NCBI RefSeq assembly: GCF_014395785.1
Contig: NZ_CP060713.1
Coordinates: forward strand, 2,756,501-2,820,500
DNA from: Nocardioides mesophilus
GTDB taxonomy: Bacteria > Actinomycetota > Actinomycetes > Propionibacteriales > Nocardioidaceae
Length of the DNA stretch: 64,000 nucleotides
Direction: 5' to 3'
The notes under the pieces are model-generated. The model searched no databases and had not been told where the DNA came from. It worked only from the letters and a program-made list of their open reading frames with translations. The position numbers and the translations under genes were made by a program. Of the stretch, positions 1-8,146 are shown one piece after another (positions within the stretch are counted from its first letter, which is position 1; every line of letters begins with the position of its first letter).

Positions 1-489
1 TTCGCGACGGACATGATCGGTCACCACGCCCAGGCCATCGAGATGGCCAACTACACGATCGGCCGCGACGGGCTCGATCCGCGGATCACCGAGCTCGCCG
101 AGGACATCCGGGTCTCGCAGACCGAGGAGATCGACGCGATGTCGGCCTGGCTCGAGGAGTGGGAGGAGCCGGTCCCCGAGACGGGGTTCGCCACAGGCGA
201 CGGTCACTCGCACTCGGAGGGCGGCCACGACGACGGGGGCGACGGGACGACCGGCATGCCCGGGATGATGGGGGAGGCCGAGATGGAGCGCCTGGCGCAG
301 GCCCCGGACCGGGTCTTCGAGGACCTCTGGCTGCAGATGATGATCGCCCACCACGAGGGGGCGGTCGAGATGGCCGGACGGGTCCTGGAGCAGGGCGAGA
401 GCGAGGACGTCGCCACGCTGGCGAGCGACGTGCGCACCGCCCAGGCCGAGGAGATCGAGGCCATGCGCGGGTGGCGGACGGCCGGCTGA
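1..489 (+). CDS. DUF305 family protein, 5' end outside window
   Basis: The reading frame is open from the first base, so the start and any signal peptide lie upstream of the window. About 162 residues are visible. Two DUF305-type halves are seen: an MIGHHAQAIEMA segment at the window start and an MIAHHEGAVEMA segment about 100 residues later, each followed by a helix that ends in an EEIDAM or EEIEAM pattern. The linker between them is rich in Gly, Asp and His. DUF305 proteins are usually exported four-helix, ferritin-like proteins, and the paired His and Met residues suggest metal binding, often copper; that part is family knowledge, not shown here. The family assignment is secure and the substrate is unknown. 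Confidence 0.85.
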   Translation, partial: FATDMIGHHAQAIEMANYTIGRDGLDPRITELAEDIRVSQTEEIDAMSAWLEEWEEPVPETGFATGDGHSHSEGGHDDGGDGTTGMPGMMGEAEMERLAQAPDRVFEDLWLQMMIAHHEGAVEMAGRVLEQGESEDVATLASDVRTAQAEEIEAMRGWRTAG

Positions 490-666
490 GCCCGGCGGCG
501 ATTTCCCCCGACCCGTCCGATCTTGGCATCATGGGCGTTGGTTGCCCTGGCTTGGGTTGCGGTGTCACCCGATCGAAGCGCGGTGGTGTTTGCGGCTTAC
601 TGGGTACTCTGAGAGTCAGCCCACACCGTCGTGGGAGCCCGCTCATGTCGTCGACGCAGGACTGCC

Positions 667-1851
667 ATGTCTGTCATTCACCCGCGCCACCGGCACCATC
701 CGCCGGGGAAGCACCGGGTCGTTCGAGCTCTGATGATCTCGTTGGCCGCGGTGCTGGTCGTCGCGCTCACCGGCGGGTTCTTCGTCTACCGGCACCTCGA
801 GGGCAACATCACCGCGGTCGACGTCACGTCGGCGCTCGGCACCGACCGTCCGAGCGAGGTCGTGCCGCCCGACGTCGAGCACACGCCGATGAACGTGCTG
901 CTGCTCGGCTCCGACACCCGTGAGGGCGTCGGCAACGGCATCGGCGGCGAGACCCCCGGACTGAGCGACACCACGATCCTGCTGCACCTCTCCGCGAACC
1001 GCGACCGGGCGTACGGCGTCAGCATCCCCCGCGACACGATGGTCGACCGGCCGGAGTGCGAGCGCAAGGACGGGCAGGGCACCGACCCCGGCGGGCTGAG
1101 CATGTTCAACGCCGCCTATGCCGTCGGCGGCCCCGCCTGCACGATCAAGACCGTCGAGTCGATCACCGACATCCGGATCAACCACTTCGTGGTCGTCGAC
1201 TTCAACGGGTTCAAGACCATGGTGGACGCGCTCGGCGGCGTCCCGGTGTGCATCCCCCAGGAGGTGCACGACGACATCGGCAACATCGACCTGCCGGCCG
1301 GCTCATACGACATCGAGGGCCAGCAGGCGCTGAACTACGTCCGGCTGCGGCACGTGCTCTCCGAGAACGGCGACATCGGCCGGATGAAGCGCCAGCAGGC
1401 GTTCCTGGCGGCGATGGCGAACAAGGCGATCTCCGCGGGCACGCTGGCCAACCCGGTGCGCCTCTACAACTTCCTCGACGCGGCCACCAAGTCGCTCACC
1501 ACCGACCCCGAGCTGGCGAGCCTGCAGAAGCTGGCCGGCCTGGCCAAGCAGCTCAAGGACATCGGGCTGGAGCAGATCCAGTTCCTGACGGTCCCGTTCG
1601 AGACCTACGAACCCGACCCGAACCGGTTGCAGCTGGCCCCGGAGGCGGAGCGGCTGTGGAAGCGGCTGCGCAACGACGAGCCGCTCGGCGAGCAGCTCGC
1701 CAAGACCGTGACCACTGCCGCGGACAAGCCGGGTGGCGCGTCCAAGGGTCCGCGTCCCAGCGGCGGCGCCAGCCCCTCTCCGAGCACGGGATCCTCCAAG
1801 AGCGCCGAGGCCAGGGCGGAGCAAGCGGCCGAGTACGGCCTCTGCGCCTGA
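667..1851 (+). CDS. LCP (LytR-CpsA-Psr) family cell-wall glycopolymer ligase
   Basis: A 394-residue membrane-anchored LCP protein. The N-terminus is basic and His-rich, followed by one membrane segment at about residues 19-42 and then an extracytoplasmic LCP domain. The core is visible as MNVLLLGSDTR, SDTTILLHLSANRDRAYGVSIPRD and FNGFKTMVDALGGVPVCI, which carry the Arg and Asp residues that bind polyprenyl pyrophosphate in the family. The C-terminal tail is a Ser/Pro/Gly-rich low-complexity linker. Known LCP enzymes transfer polyprenyl-linked glycopolymers such as teichoic acid or arabinogalactan to peptidoglycan. I chose the ATG behind a GCAGGA ribosome site; a GTG 36 nt upstream is less likely. 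A possible -10 box (TACTCT, 605-610) lies upstream. Confidence 0.92.
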   Translation: MSVIHPRHRHHPPGKHRVVRALMISLAAVLVVALTGGFFVYRHLEGNITAVDVTSALGTDRPSEVVPPDVEHTPMNVLLLGSDTREGVGNGIGGETPGLSDTTILLHLSANRDRAYGVSIPRDTMVDRPECERKDGQGTDPGGLSMFNAAYAVGGPACTIKTVESITDIRINHFVVVDFNGFKTMVDALGGVPVCIPQEVHDDIGNIDLPAGSYDIEGQQALNYVRLRHVLSENGDIGRMKRQQAFLAAMANKAISAGTLANPVRLYNFLDAATKSLTTDPELASLQKLAGLAKQLKDIGLEQIQFLTVPFETYEPDPNRLQLAPEAERLWKRLRNDEPLGEQLAKTVTTAADKPGGASKGPRPSGGASPSPSTGSSKSAEARAEQAAEYGLCA

Positions 1852-1917
1852 CGGAAGACGTCCGTTCACCGGACGGTGGAACCGCAGATTTGTCGGTGTT
1901 TCGCGACGTTGGGCTTG

Positions 1918-1937
1918 CCGTTACCGATCCGTTACCG
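1918..1937. promoter_or_regulatory. tandem CCGTTACCG direct repeat upstream of epimerase gene
   Basis: Two identical 9-nt copies of CCGTTACCG start exactly 11 nt apart (1918-1926 and 1929-1937), one helical turn, about 85 nt before the next gene. Tandem direct repeats with this period are typical of OmpR/PhoB-type response regulator sites. The GTTACC core resembles sites described for MtrA-like regulators in actinobacteria, but the assignment to a specific regulator is inference. Confidence 0.4.
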
Positions 1938-2019
1938 GACACTGGGGCGGGGTCCCACGCTGAGGCGTGCGCGGGCCCGTGCGTTCTCGGGGGGAGTCCG
2001 AGAGGGAAGAAGGCCACCT

Positions 2020-2946
2020 GTGAGGGTCGCAGTAACCGGTGCCACCGGGGTGTTGGGCACGTCCGCGGTGACCGCGCTGGTCGCCGCGGGGCACGACGTG
2101 GTGGGGATGGCGCGCACCGCTGAGAAGGCGGTGGCGCTCGAGCGGCGGGGTGTCAGCGCGGTGCAGACGGGTCTCGCCGACCACCGTGGTCTGGTCCGCT
2201 TGTTCGAGGGCACCGACGCGGTCTGCAACCTCGCCACCCACATCCCGGTCGGCCTGGCCGGGGTCCTGCCCCGCGCCTGGCGCGCAAACGACCGGCTCCG
2301 CACCGACGGGGTCCGGCGGATCGTGGCGGCGGCCCGGGAGGCCGGCGTACGCCGGATCGTCCAGGAGAGCGTCTCGTTCCTCTACGCCGACCACGGCGAC
2401 GAGTGGGTCACCGAGTCGGCCAGCCTCGACATCACCCGGGCCACGGAGCCGGCCTCGGTGGCGGAGTCGCAGGTGCAGGAGTACCTCTGTGGCTCGCGCG
2501 CCGGCGTGGTCCTCCGGTTCGGCCTGGTCACCGGCGACGACCCGATGACCCGCTGGCAGCTGCGGGCGGTCCGTCAGGGCCGGCCGGTCGGCCTGGGGCG
2601 GCCCGAGGGCTGGCTGCACCCGGTGCACCCCGACGACGTCGGCACCGCCGTCGTCGCCGCCCTCACCGCCCCCAGCGGGCTCTACAACGTGGGAGCCGAG
2701 CCGGTCCGCCGCGCCGACTACGTGCAGACCTTCGCCGAGGTGGCGGGTCGTGACCGCGGCGCCTTCCTCAGCCCGATGATGAGCCGGATCGCCGGCAGCC
2801 GGGCCGAGCCGCTCGCGCGGTCGCTGCGCGTGAGCTCGGCGCACTTCACCTCCTCCACCGGCTGGATGCCGGCCCGCGCCCGCTTCGGCGCCGACTGGCT
2901 GCAGGACCTCGGCCGGCCCCTCCCTGCCACCGGGGCGGCCCGATGA
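2020..2946 (+). CDS. NAD(P)-dependent epimerase/dehydratase family protein (SDR)
   Basis: A 308-residue extended short-chain dehydrogenase/reductase. The N-terminal Rossmann motif VTGATGVLGTSAV is clear and the expected NAD-binding fold follows. The usual Tyr-x3-Lys catalytic pair is not obvious: the segment FLYADHGDEW stands where YxxxK would be expected, so this may be an atypical member acting as a reductase or binding protein. The GTG start at 2020 follows an AGAGGGAAGAAGG ribosome site. The stop overlaps the start of the next small gene (ATGA), so the two are probably translationally coupled. The substrate cannot be read from the sequence. Confidence 0.8.
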   Translation: MRVAVTGATGVLGTSAVTALVAAGHDVVGMARTAEKAVALERRGVSAVQTGLADHRGLVRLFEGTDAVCNLATHIPVGLAGVLPRAWRANDRLRTDGVRRIVAAAREAGVRRIVQESVSFLYADHGDEWVTESASLDITRATEPASVAESQVQEYLCGSRAGVVLRFGLVTGDDPMTRWQLRAVRQGRPVGLGRPEGWLHPVHPDDVGTAVVAALTAPSGLYNVGAEPVRRADYVQTFAEVAGRDRGAFLSPMMSRIAGSRAEPLARSLRVSSAHFTSSTGWMPARARFGADWLQDLGRPLPATGAAR

Positions 2947-3158
2947 GCGAGGAGCCGTCCTCCGTCCCGGAGGGCCCGGCTGCGGCGCCCGGCGCCGACC
3001 CGGCGCACGAGGCCGCCCGCCGCAAGCGCCTGGCCCAGGTCTTCGGCGACGTGCTGCCCGAGGGGACCTCCGACGAGCGGGGCGACTGGGGCGAGAGCGC
3101 GGCGCCGGCCAGCTCGGAGGAGTGGCTGCGCCGGCAGGTGCCGCCGCACCACGGCTGA
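2943..3158 (+). CDS. small acidic hypothetical protein
   Basis: A 71-residue protein I do not recognise. The first third is rich in Pro, Ala, Glu and Ser. A central basic/hydrophobic stretch (ARRKRLAQVFGDVLPEGTSD) is followed by an acidic, Trp-containing tail (SSEEWLRRQVPPHHG). There is no signal peptide or membrane segment. The start overlaps the stop of the epimerase-like gene (ATGA), which supports it being a real, coupled cistron. It ends 16 nt before the convergent mscL stop, with an inverted repeat in between. The tail resembles short uncharacterised actinobacterial proteins ending in an EEWLRxxxPPHH-like segment, but I cannot name a family. Confidence 0.6.
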   Translation: MSEEPSSVPEGPAAAPGADPAHEAARRKRLAQVFGDVLPEGTSDERGDWGESAAPASSEEWLRRQVPPHHG

Positions 3159-3194
3159 GCAGCGGCGGGACCGCTCAGGTCAGGCCGCCGCTGC
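3159..3194. terminator. inverted repeat between convergent genes (candidate bidirectional terminator)
   Basis: GCAGCGGCGG (3159-3168) and CCGCCGCTGC (3185-3194) form a perfect 10-bp stem with a 16-nt loop at the junction between the small coding sequence on plus and mscL on minus. There is no U-tract on either side, so termination is inferred from position and stem strength only. Confidence 0.5.
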
Positions 3195-3606
3195 CCTGGA
3201 CGCCGGCGGCCGCGTCCTCGCTGCGCACGCTCGGGGTGCCCGGCGCCTTCGCCAGGAGGTCGCGGATCTCGGTGAGCAGGGCCACGTCCGGCGACGGCGG
3301 CGCGGGCTCCTCGCCCCGGGCCATCCGCTTCTGCAGGGTGTTGTAGGGCGTCACCACGAAGAAGTAGACGACGAAGGCCAGGATCAGGAACGAGATGGTC
3401 GCGGTCAGGAACGGCCCGACCGGGAGCTTGCCCGGATTGAAGTCGTCCATGTTCGGGGTCTTGGAGCCGAACACCTTCGCGATCGCGGCCAGGACCAGGT
3501 CGGTGAAGGACGTCACCACCAGGGCGAAGGCGCCGCCGATGATGAAGGCCACAGCCAGCTCGACCAGGTTGCCGCGCATGATGAACTGCTTGAAGCCGTT
3601 GAGCAC
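3175..3606 (-). CDS. mscL: large-conductance mechanosensitive channel MscL
   Basis: A 143-residue MscL. The N-terminus (MLNGFKQFIMRGNLVELAVAF) is the family's amphipathic helix plus the start of TM1. TM1 follows with IIGGAFALVVTSF, then a periplasmic loop, TM2 (FLILAFVVYFFVV) and a cytoplasmic tail starting NTLQKRMARGEE. MscL is a homopentameric pore that opens under membrane tension in hypo-osmotic shock. Length and order match the family; the tail is slightly extended and rich in Ser/Ala/Gly. It is followed downstream, on the other strand, by the small hypothetical gene. Confidence 0.96.
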   Translation of the reverse strand: MLNGFKQFIMRGNLVELAVAFIIGGAFALVVTSFTDLVLAAIAKVFGSKTPNMDDFNPGKLPVGPFLTATISFLILAFVVYFFVVTPYNTLQKRMARGEEPAPPSPDVALLTEIRDLLAKAPGTPSVRSEDAAAGVQGSGGLT

Positions 3607-3666
3607 GTGAGTCTCCTGCCGGGGTGCGAGACGCTCCGGTCGTGCGGGCGTCGGGTCGCGGGCACG

Positions 3667-4305
3667 TTAACGGACCAGCACCACCGAGAGGAACTGGGAG
3701 ACCCCGAGGCCGGCCAGCCTGGCCGCGACGTCCCGGGGCACCGCGAGGACGACCAGCGCCCCCGACTGCAGCCCCGCGTCGACGGAGCGGGCCGCCGGCA
3801 GGGCGACCACGGGTGCCCGCGACGCCACGGTGACCGCTGCCTCGCGGGCCTGCGGGTCGGCGGCGAGCACGTCGACGTGGTCCCCGACGTGCAGCAGCGA
3901 GACAGCGTCCCGGTCCCCGATCCGCACCGGGACGGCGACTGCACCGGGGTGCCGGTCCAGCAGCCCGCTGGCGAGCAGCCGGGCGTCGGTGATCGGCTCG
4001 CCCTCGCGCACCGGCCCCACCGCCGTACGACCCACCGCCGCGGCCGCCCGGGTGAGCGCTCCGGCGGGAACCCGCTCCGGCGGGAACGGCACGGTCGCGA
4101 GATCGGCCGCGCGCAGCGGTACGCCGCCGCCGAGGTCATGCGCCGCGACGAGGACCTGCACCCGCTCCGGGGGCGGGCTCGCCTGGGCCTGGACGGCCAC
4201 CAGGACGGCCAGCCCGGCGCAGACCGCGGCGAGACCGCGGCGGCGGGCGAGCAGGGCCCGGCGGAGCCGGCGCAGGCGGGGGAGCGGTCGCGGGGTGAGG
4301 GTCAT
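3667..4305 (-). CDS. SAF domain protein (CpaB/FlgA-like)
   Basis: A 212-residue protein with a basic N-terminus and one membrane or signal segment (about residues 24-42, ending VAVQAQA), followed by a SAF domain (VQVLVAAHDLGGGVPLRAADL) and a RcpC/CpaB-like second half with the VGDHVDVLA motif. Such proteins occur in Flp/Tad pilus loci and as solitary actinobacterial genes; no other pilus gene is nearby, so the role is open. A -10-like TAGCCT (minus strand, 4312-4317) ends 6 nt before the ATG and no Shine-Dalgarno is seen, so the mRNA is probably leaderless. Confidence 0.8.
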   Translation of the reverse strand: MTLTPRPLPRLRRLRRALLARRRGLAAVCAGLAVLVAVQAQASPPPERVQVLVAAHDLGGGVPLRAADLATVPFPPERVPAGALTRAAAAVGRTAVGPVREGEPITDARLLASGLLDRHPGAVAVPVRIGDRDAVSLLHVGDHVDVLAADPQAREAAVTVASRAPVVALPAARSVDAGLQSGALVVLAVPRDVAARLAGLGVSQFLSVVLVR

Positions 4306-4326
4306 CCCTCGAGGCTAGGAAGTTTC

Positions 4327-4366
4327 GGTCCGGGACGTCGGGCGTCGTCCACAGCCTCCCCGGACC
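4327..4366. terminator. 8-bp inverted repeat between fmdB and the SAF gene
   Basis: GGTCCGGG (4327-4334) pairs with CCCGGACC (4359-4366), enclosing 24 nt that contain a smaller stem. It lies in the 80-nt gap between two minus-strand genes and could terminate fmdB transcription. There is no U-tract. Confidence 0.3.
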
Positions 4367-4385
4367 CCCGGCGAGGCAGGTGTTC

Positions 4386-4733
4386 TCAGGCCGCCGAGCC
4401 GCTGGTCCCGGAGGTCGGGCTGCCCGACGTGCTGGGCTTGGAGTCGGACTTGGTGCCGGGCTTGGAGTCCGAGGTCGAGGGGGTGCTGGTCGAGGTGCCG
4501 TCGCCCGAGCCGCCCGAGCCGGCCGGCGTGCCGGTCGTGGAGGCGGTCTTCGCCTCGGCCCGGTTGTCGGTGCGGTAGAAGCCGGAGCCCTTGAACACGA
4601 CCCCGACCGCGTTGAACACCTTGCGGAGCCGTCCCTGGCAGACCGGGCAGACCGTGAGCGAGTCCTCGCTGAAGCTCTGGAACTGCTCGAAGGTGTGCTC
4701 GCACTCGGTGCAGGCGTACTGGTAGGTCGGCAC
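4386..4733 (-). CDS. FmdB family zinc-ribbon protein
   Basis: A 115-residue protein with an N-terminal FmdB zinc ribbon: PTYQYACTECEHTFEQFQS, then TVCPVCQGRLRKVF, giving the CxxC...CxxC zinc ligands, then GVVFKGSGFYRTD. The C-terminal half is a Gly/Ser/Thr low-complexity tail. FmdB proteins are small putative regulators of unknown target. I chose the GTG at 4733 over the one 12 nt upstream because the sequence between them (GGAGGAAG) is the ribosome site. The gene has its own sigma-70-type promoter upstream. Confidence 0.88.
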   Translation of the reverse strand: MPTYQYACTECEHTFEQFQSFSEDSLTVCPVCQGRLRKVFNAVGVVFKGSGFYRTDNRAEAKTASTTGTPAGSGGSGDGTSTSTPSTSDSKPGTKSDSKPSTSGSPTSGTSGSAA

Positions 4734-4804
4734 GGCTTCCTCCACGACTCGGACGAGACTCCCCGGTCACCAGCGTGTCTGGCACTCGGAGGGTCTGACT
4801 GCTA

Positions 4805-4832
4805 ATTATCGCAACAGTGCGGGGATTCGCAA
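4805..4832 (-). promoter_or_regulatory. sigma-70-type promoter for fmdB
   Basis: On the minus strand TTGCGA (-35) is followed after 16 nt by GATAAT (-10), about 70 nt before the fmdB start codon. It lies in one of the few AT-rich patches of this region. Confidence 0.55.
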
Positions 4833-4919
4833 ACTTCCCGTCCGGCCCCAGACGGGTCGAACCACGCCGCGGGCCCCGTGGGCGAGGCCCGTCGCCCGGG
4901 GTCCGGCACAATGGCGGCC

Positions 4920-7550
4920 GTGTCCGACGCCGCCGCCAGCCCGAGCTCTCCGGAACCCTCCGGCAGCCCCTCCCGGCGGGCCCGGTTCCGGGCCTGGCCC
5001 CGGTCGCTGCGCTGGACGACGTACGGCGCCGCGGTGCTGTGCCTGGTGCTGGTCGCCGCCCTGATCGGCGGGGTGCTGGCGATCCGGCACTCGTTCCCGC
5101 AGACCGACGGGGAGATCGCGGTGCCCGGCCTCGACGACCGGGTCACGGTGCTCCGCGACGGCAACGGCGTTCCGCAGGTCTACGCCGACACCTCGCACGA
5201 CCTGTTCTACGCCCAGGGCTTCGTGCAGGCGCAGGACCGGTTCTACGAGATGGACGTCCGCCGGCACATCACCGCGGGCCGGCTCGCGGAGCTGCTCGGC
5301 GAGGACGCCCTCGAGACCGACAAGTACATCCGCACCATGGGCTGGCGCCGGGTCGCCGAGCAGGAGCTGTCGCTGCTGAGCCCGCAGACCATCGACTACC
5401 TCGAGGCCTACAGCGACGGCGTCAACGCCTACATCGACGCGCACTCGCCCTCGGAGATGTCGCTGGAGTACACCCTGCTCGCGCTCAACGGGTTGGACTA
5501 CACTGTCGAGGAGTGGACCCCGGCCGACTCTGTCGCCTGGCTGAAGGCGATGGCCTGGGACCTGCGCGGCAACATGGAAGACGAGATCACCCGCGGGCTG
5601 ATGGCGGGCTCGCACTCCGAGGCCGACATCGCCGAGCTCTTCCCCTCCTACCCCTACCGCCGGCACCGCCCGATCGTCACCCAGGGCGCGGTCGTGGACG
5701 GCGTCTACGAGGCCCGGGCGCAGCGGGGCGGCACCCGCAAGCCCGCCCGGCCGGCGTACGGCGGCGAGGTCGCCGCCGCGCTGGGGGACCTGCGGTCCGG
5801 GCTGGACGCGATCCCCGAGCTGCTCGGCCACGGCAGCGGCCTCGGCAGCAACTCCTGGGTGGTCGGCGGGGACCGGTCCACGACCGGCAAGCCGCTGCTG
5901 GCCAACGACCCGCACCTGGGCGTCTCGGTGCCGGGCATCTGGTACCAGATGGGGCTGCACTGCACCACGCTCAGCGAGGCGTGCCCGTTCGACGTCACCG
6001 GGTTCACCTTCGCCGGCCTGCCCGGGGTGGTGATCGGCCACAACCAGCAGATCGCCTGGGGCTTCACCAACCTCGGTCCCGACGTGGTCGACCTCTACCT
6101 CGAGAAGGTGCAGGGCAAGGACTACGTCTACGACGGCGGCCTCAAGCCGCTGGGGACGCGGGAGGAGTCCATCGAGGTGCTCGGCCGCGACGAGCCGTTC
6201 ACCTTCACCGTCCGCTCGACCCGGCACGGGCCGCTGCTCTCCGACGTGTCCGCCCAGCTCAGCACCGTCGGCGCCAACTCGCCGACCGGCGCCGACGCCC
6301 CGGACCGGGGCAACGGCTACGGGGTGGCGATCTCGTGGACGGCGCTGCAGCCGAGCCGGACCGCCGACGCGATCTTCGAGATCGACGCGGCCACCGGCTG
6401 GGACGAGTTCCGCAGCGCCGCCTCGGACTTCGCGGCGCCTTCGCAGAACCTGGTGTACGCCGACCGCGACGGCCACATCGGCTACCAGGCCCCGGGCCTG
6501 ATCCCGATCCGCAAGTCCGGCAACACCGGCGACTACCCGGCCGAGGGCTGGCTCGCATCCGACGACTGGACCGGCAAGTACGTCCCCTTCGAGGCGCTGC
6601 CGAGCGTGCTCGACCCCGACGACGGCTTCGTGGTCACCGCGAACCAGGCGGTCGTCGGCCGGAGCTACCCCTACTACCTCGGCGATTCGTGGGCGCCCGG
6701 CTACCGCTCCGACCGGATCCTGGAGCTGATCCAGGCGAAGGCGAAGCTCGACGTCGACGACATGGCCCGGATCCAGCTCGACACCCGCAACGGCTTCGCG
6801 CCGACGCTGGTGCCCTACCTGCTCGACATCCTGATGCCCTCGGAGTACCTCGGCGCCGGTCAGCGGCTGCTGCAGAGCTGGAACTTCGACCAGGACCCGG
6901 ACTCGGCGGCCGCGGCGTACTTCAACGCGGTCTACGACCAGGTGCTCGCGCTGACGTTCCACGACGACCTGCGCGAGAACGTCTGGCCGGACGGGTCGGG
7001 CCGCTGGTTCGAGGTGCTGCGCACGCTGCTCGCGCAGCCGGAGAGCCACTGGTGGGACGACGTCGACACCGAGACCGTGGTGGAGCACCGCGACGACATC
7101 CTGCAGGAGGCGATGGCGCGGGCCCGCGACGACCTCGTGGTCCGCCAGGCCCGCCGGGCGGTCGACTGGACCTGGGGCCACCAGCACCGGCTCGACCTGG
7201 AGAACCAGACGCTCGGCCAGTCCGACGTCGGGGTGGTGAGGTGGCTGCTCAACCGCGGCGGCTACCAGGTCGGCGGCGGCGGTGAGATCGTCGACGCCAC
7301 CAAGTGGGACGCCGCCAGCGACAGCTACGCCGTCACGGCCGCGCCGTCGATGCGGATGGTCGTCTCGCTCGCCGACTTCGACGACTCCCGGTGGATCAAC
7401 CTCACCGGGGTCAGCGGGCACGCCTTCAACGCCCACTACGTCGACCAGACCGACCTGTGGGTGGAGGGCCGCACGCTGCCCTGGGCCTACACCCGCGACG
7501 CCGTCGAGGACGCCGGCAAGGACACCCTCACCCTCGTCCCAGCCGGATGA
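4920..7550 (+). CDS. penicillin acylase family (Ntn) hydrolase
   Basis: An approximately 876-residue single-chain precursor of the penicillin/AHL acylase family. After a short cytoplasmic tail there is a membrane or signal segment (about residues 36-56), then the alpha chain, then the autocleavage site. There G is followed by SNSWVVGG, whose Ser (about residue 310) should be the beta-chain nucleophile. Further family segments are NDPHLGVSVPGIWYQ, GVVIGHNQQIAWGFTN and TANQAVVG. The enzyme would hydrolyse amides such as beta-lactam side chains or acyl-homoserine lactones outside the cell; the substrate is not readable. A CACAAT -10 box ends 7 nt before the GTG at 4920, suggesting a leaderless mRNA; an in-frame ATG at 4911 lies inside that box and a GTG at 4878 is another option. 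The 3' end overlaps the convergent cyclo-ligase gene by 23 nt. Confidence 0.9.
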   Translation: MSDAAASPSSPEPSGSPSRRARFRAWPRSLRWTTYGAAVLCLVLVAALIGGVLAIRHSFPQTDGEIAVPGLDDRVTVLRDGNGVPQVYADTSHDLFYAQGFVQAQDRFYEMDVRRHITAGRLAELLGEDALETDKYIRTMGWRRVAEQELSLLSPQTIDYLEAYSDGVNAYIDAHSPSEMSLEYTLLALNGLDYTVEEWTPADSVAWLKAMAWDLRGNMEDEITRGLMAGSHSEADIAELFPSYPYRRHRPIVTQGAVVDGVYEARAQRGGTRKPARPAYGGEVAAALGDLRSGLDAIPELLGHGSGLGSNSWVVGGDRSTTGKPLLANDPHLGVSVPGIWYQMGLHCTTLSEACPFDVTGFTFAGLPGVVIGHNQQIAWGFTNLGPDVVDLYLEKVQGKDYVYDGGLKPLGTREESIEVLGRDEPFTFTVRSTRHGPLLSDVSAQLSTVGANSPTGADAPDRGNGYGVAISWTALQPSRTADAIFEIDAATGWDEFRSAASDFAAPSQNLVYADRDGHIGYQAPGLIPIRKSGNTGDYPAEGWLASDDWTGKYVPFEALPSVLDPDDGFVVTANQAVVGRSYPYYLGDSWAPGYRSDRILELIQAKAKLDVDDMARIQLDTRNGFAPTLVPYLLDILMPSEYLGAGQRLLQSWNFDQDPDSAAAAYFNAVYDQVLALTFHDDLRENVWPDGSGRWFEVLRTLLAQPESHWWDDVDTETVVEHRDDILQEAMARARDDLVVRQARRAVDWTWGHQHRLDLENQTLGQSDVGVVRWLLNRGGYQVGGGGEIVDATKWDAASDSYAVTAAPSMRMVVSLADFDDSRWINLTGVSGHAFNAHYVDQTDLWVEGRTLPWAYTRDAVEDAGKDTLTLVPAG

Positions 7551-8115
7551 CGCCGGCCGCCGGCAGGACCACCGCGGTGACCCGCCGGTCGTGCGGGTCG
7601 TGGGGCACGTCGTCGAGCAGCTCCCCGTCGTGGAGGAGCGCGCACACGAACGTGCCCACGGGGACGCGGGCCAGCGCGCGGTCGTAGGAGCCGCCGCCCC
7701 GGCCGAGCCGCATCCCGCTCCGGTCCACCGCGAGTGCCGGCACCAGCACCGCGTCGGGGGTGGCGACCGAGTCGGGGCCGAGCCGTCTGCCGGCCGGCTC
7801 CAGCAGCCCGCGGGGCGCCGGCAGCAGCGAGTCGGGCCCGTCGTACGCCGCCCAGTCCAGGTCGCCGTCGGGCAGCAGCACCGGCAGCACCACCCGTTTC
7901 CCGGCCGCGACCAGCCCGTCGAGCAGCGGCCCGGTGAGCGGCTCGCGACCCACGCCGACGTACGCCGCCACGGTCGCCGCGCGGCGCACCTCGGGCGCGG
8001 CCAGCAGGTGCCCGGCGATCTCCCGGGCCGCCTGCGCCTGCTCCAGCACCGAACGCCGCGAGCGGTCGGTGACCAGCTGGTCCCGCAGAGCGGTCTTCTG
8101 CGCCTCGGCCGTCAC
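7528..8115 (-). CDS. 5-formyltetrahydrofolate cyclo-ligase
   Basis: A 195-residue 5-FTHF cyclo-ligase (methenyl-THF synthetase), which converts 5-formyl-THF with ATP to 5,10-methenyl-THF in one-carbon metabolism. Family features include the N-terminal basic helix with ALRDQLVTDRSRRS, the phosphate-binding region VVLPVLLPDGDLDW and the C-terminal MRLGRGGGSYDRALAR loop. The GTG at 8115 is chosen because a TAGCGT -10 box lies exactly 7 nt upstream (leaderless). The coding sequence is divergent from the UDP-glucose pyrophosphorylase gene with only 31 nt between starts. Confidence 0.93.
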   Translation of the reverse strand: MTAEAQKTALRDQLVTDRSRRSVLEQAQAAREIAGHLLAAPEVRRAATVAAYVGVGREPLTGPLLDGLVAAGKRVVLPVLLPDGDLDWAAYDGPDSLLPAPRGLLEPAGRRLGPDSVATPDAVLVPALAVDRSGMRLGRGGGSYDRALARVPVGTFVCALLHDGELLDDVPHDPHDRRVTAVVLPAAGVIRLGRG

Positions 8116-8146
8116 GCCGACGACGCTACCGGCTAGATTCGGCGCC
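8116..8146. promoter_or_regulatory. divergent leaderless promoter pair
   Basis: This 31-nt gap between two divergent start codons holds TAGCGT for the minus strand (plus positions 8123-8128, spacer 7 nt to GTG 8115) and TAGATT for the plus strand (8134-8139, spacer 7 nt to ATG 8147). Neither gene has room for a Shine-Dalgarno. The -35 region of each promoter must lie within the coding sequence of the other gene. Confidence 0.6.

Noticed and set aside
4806-7436. Long minus-strand open frame antisense to the penicillin acylase gene
   Set aside because: Composition is dominated by Val, Gly, Arg, His and Pro with no domain, as expected from the complement of a GC-rich gene; the plus-strand protein has clear family motifs.
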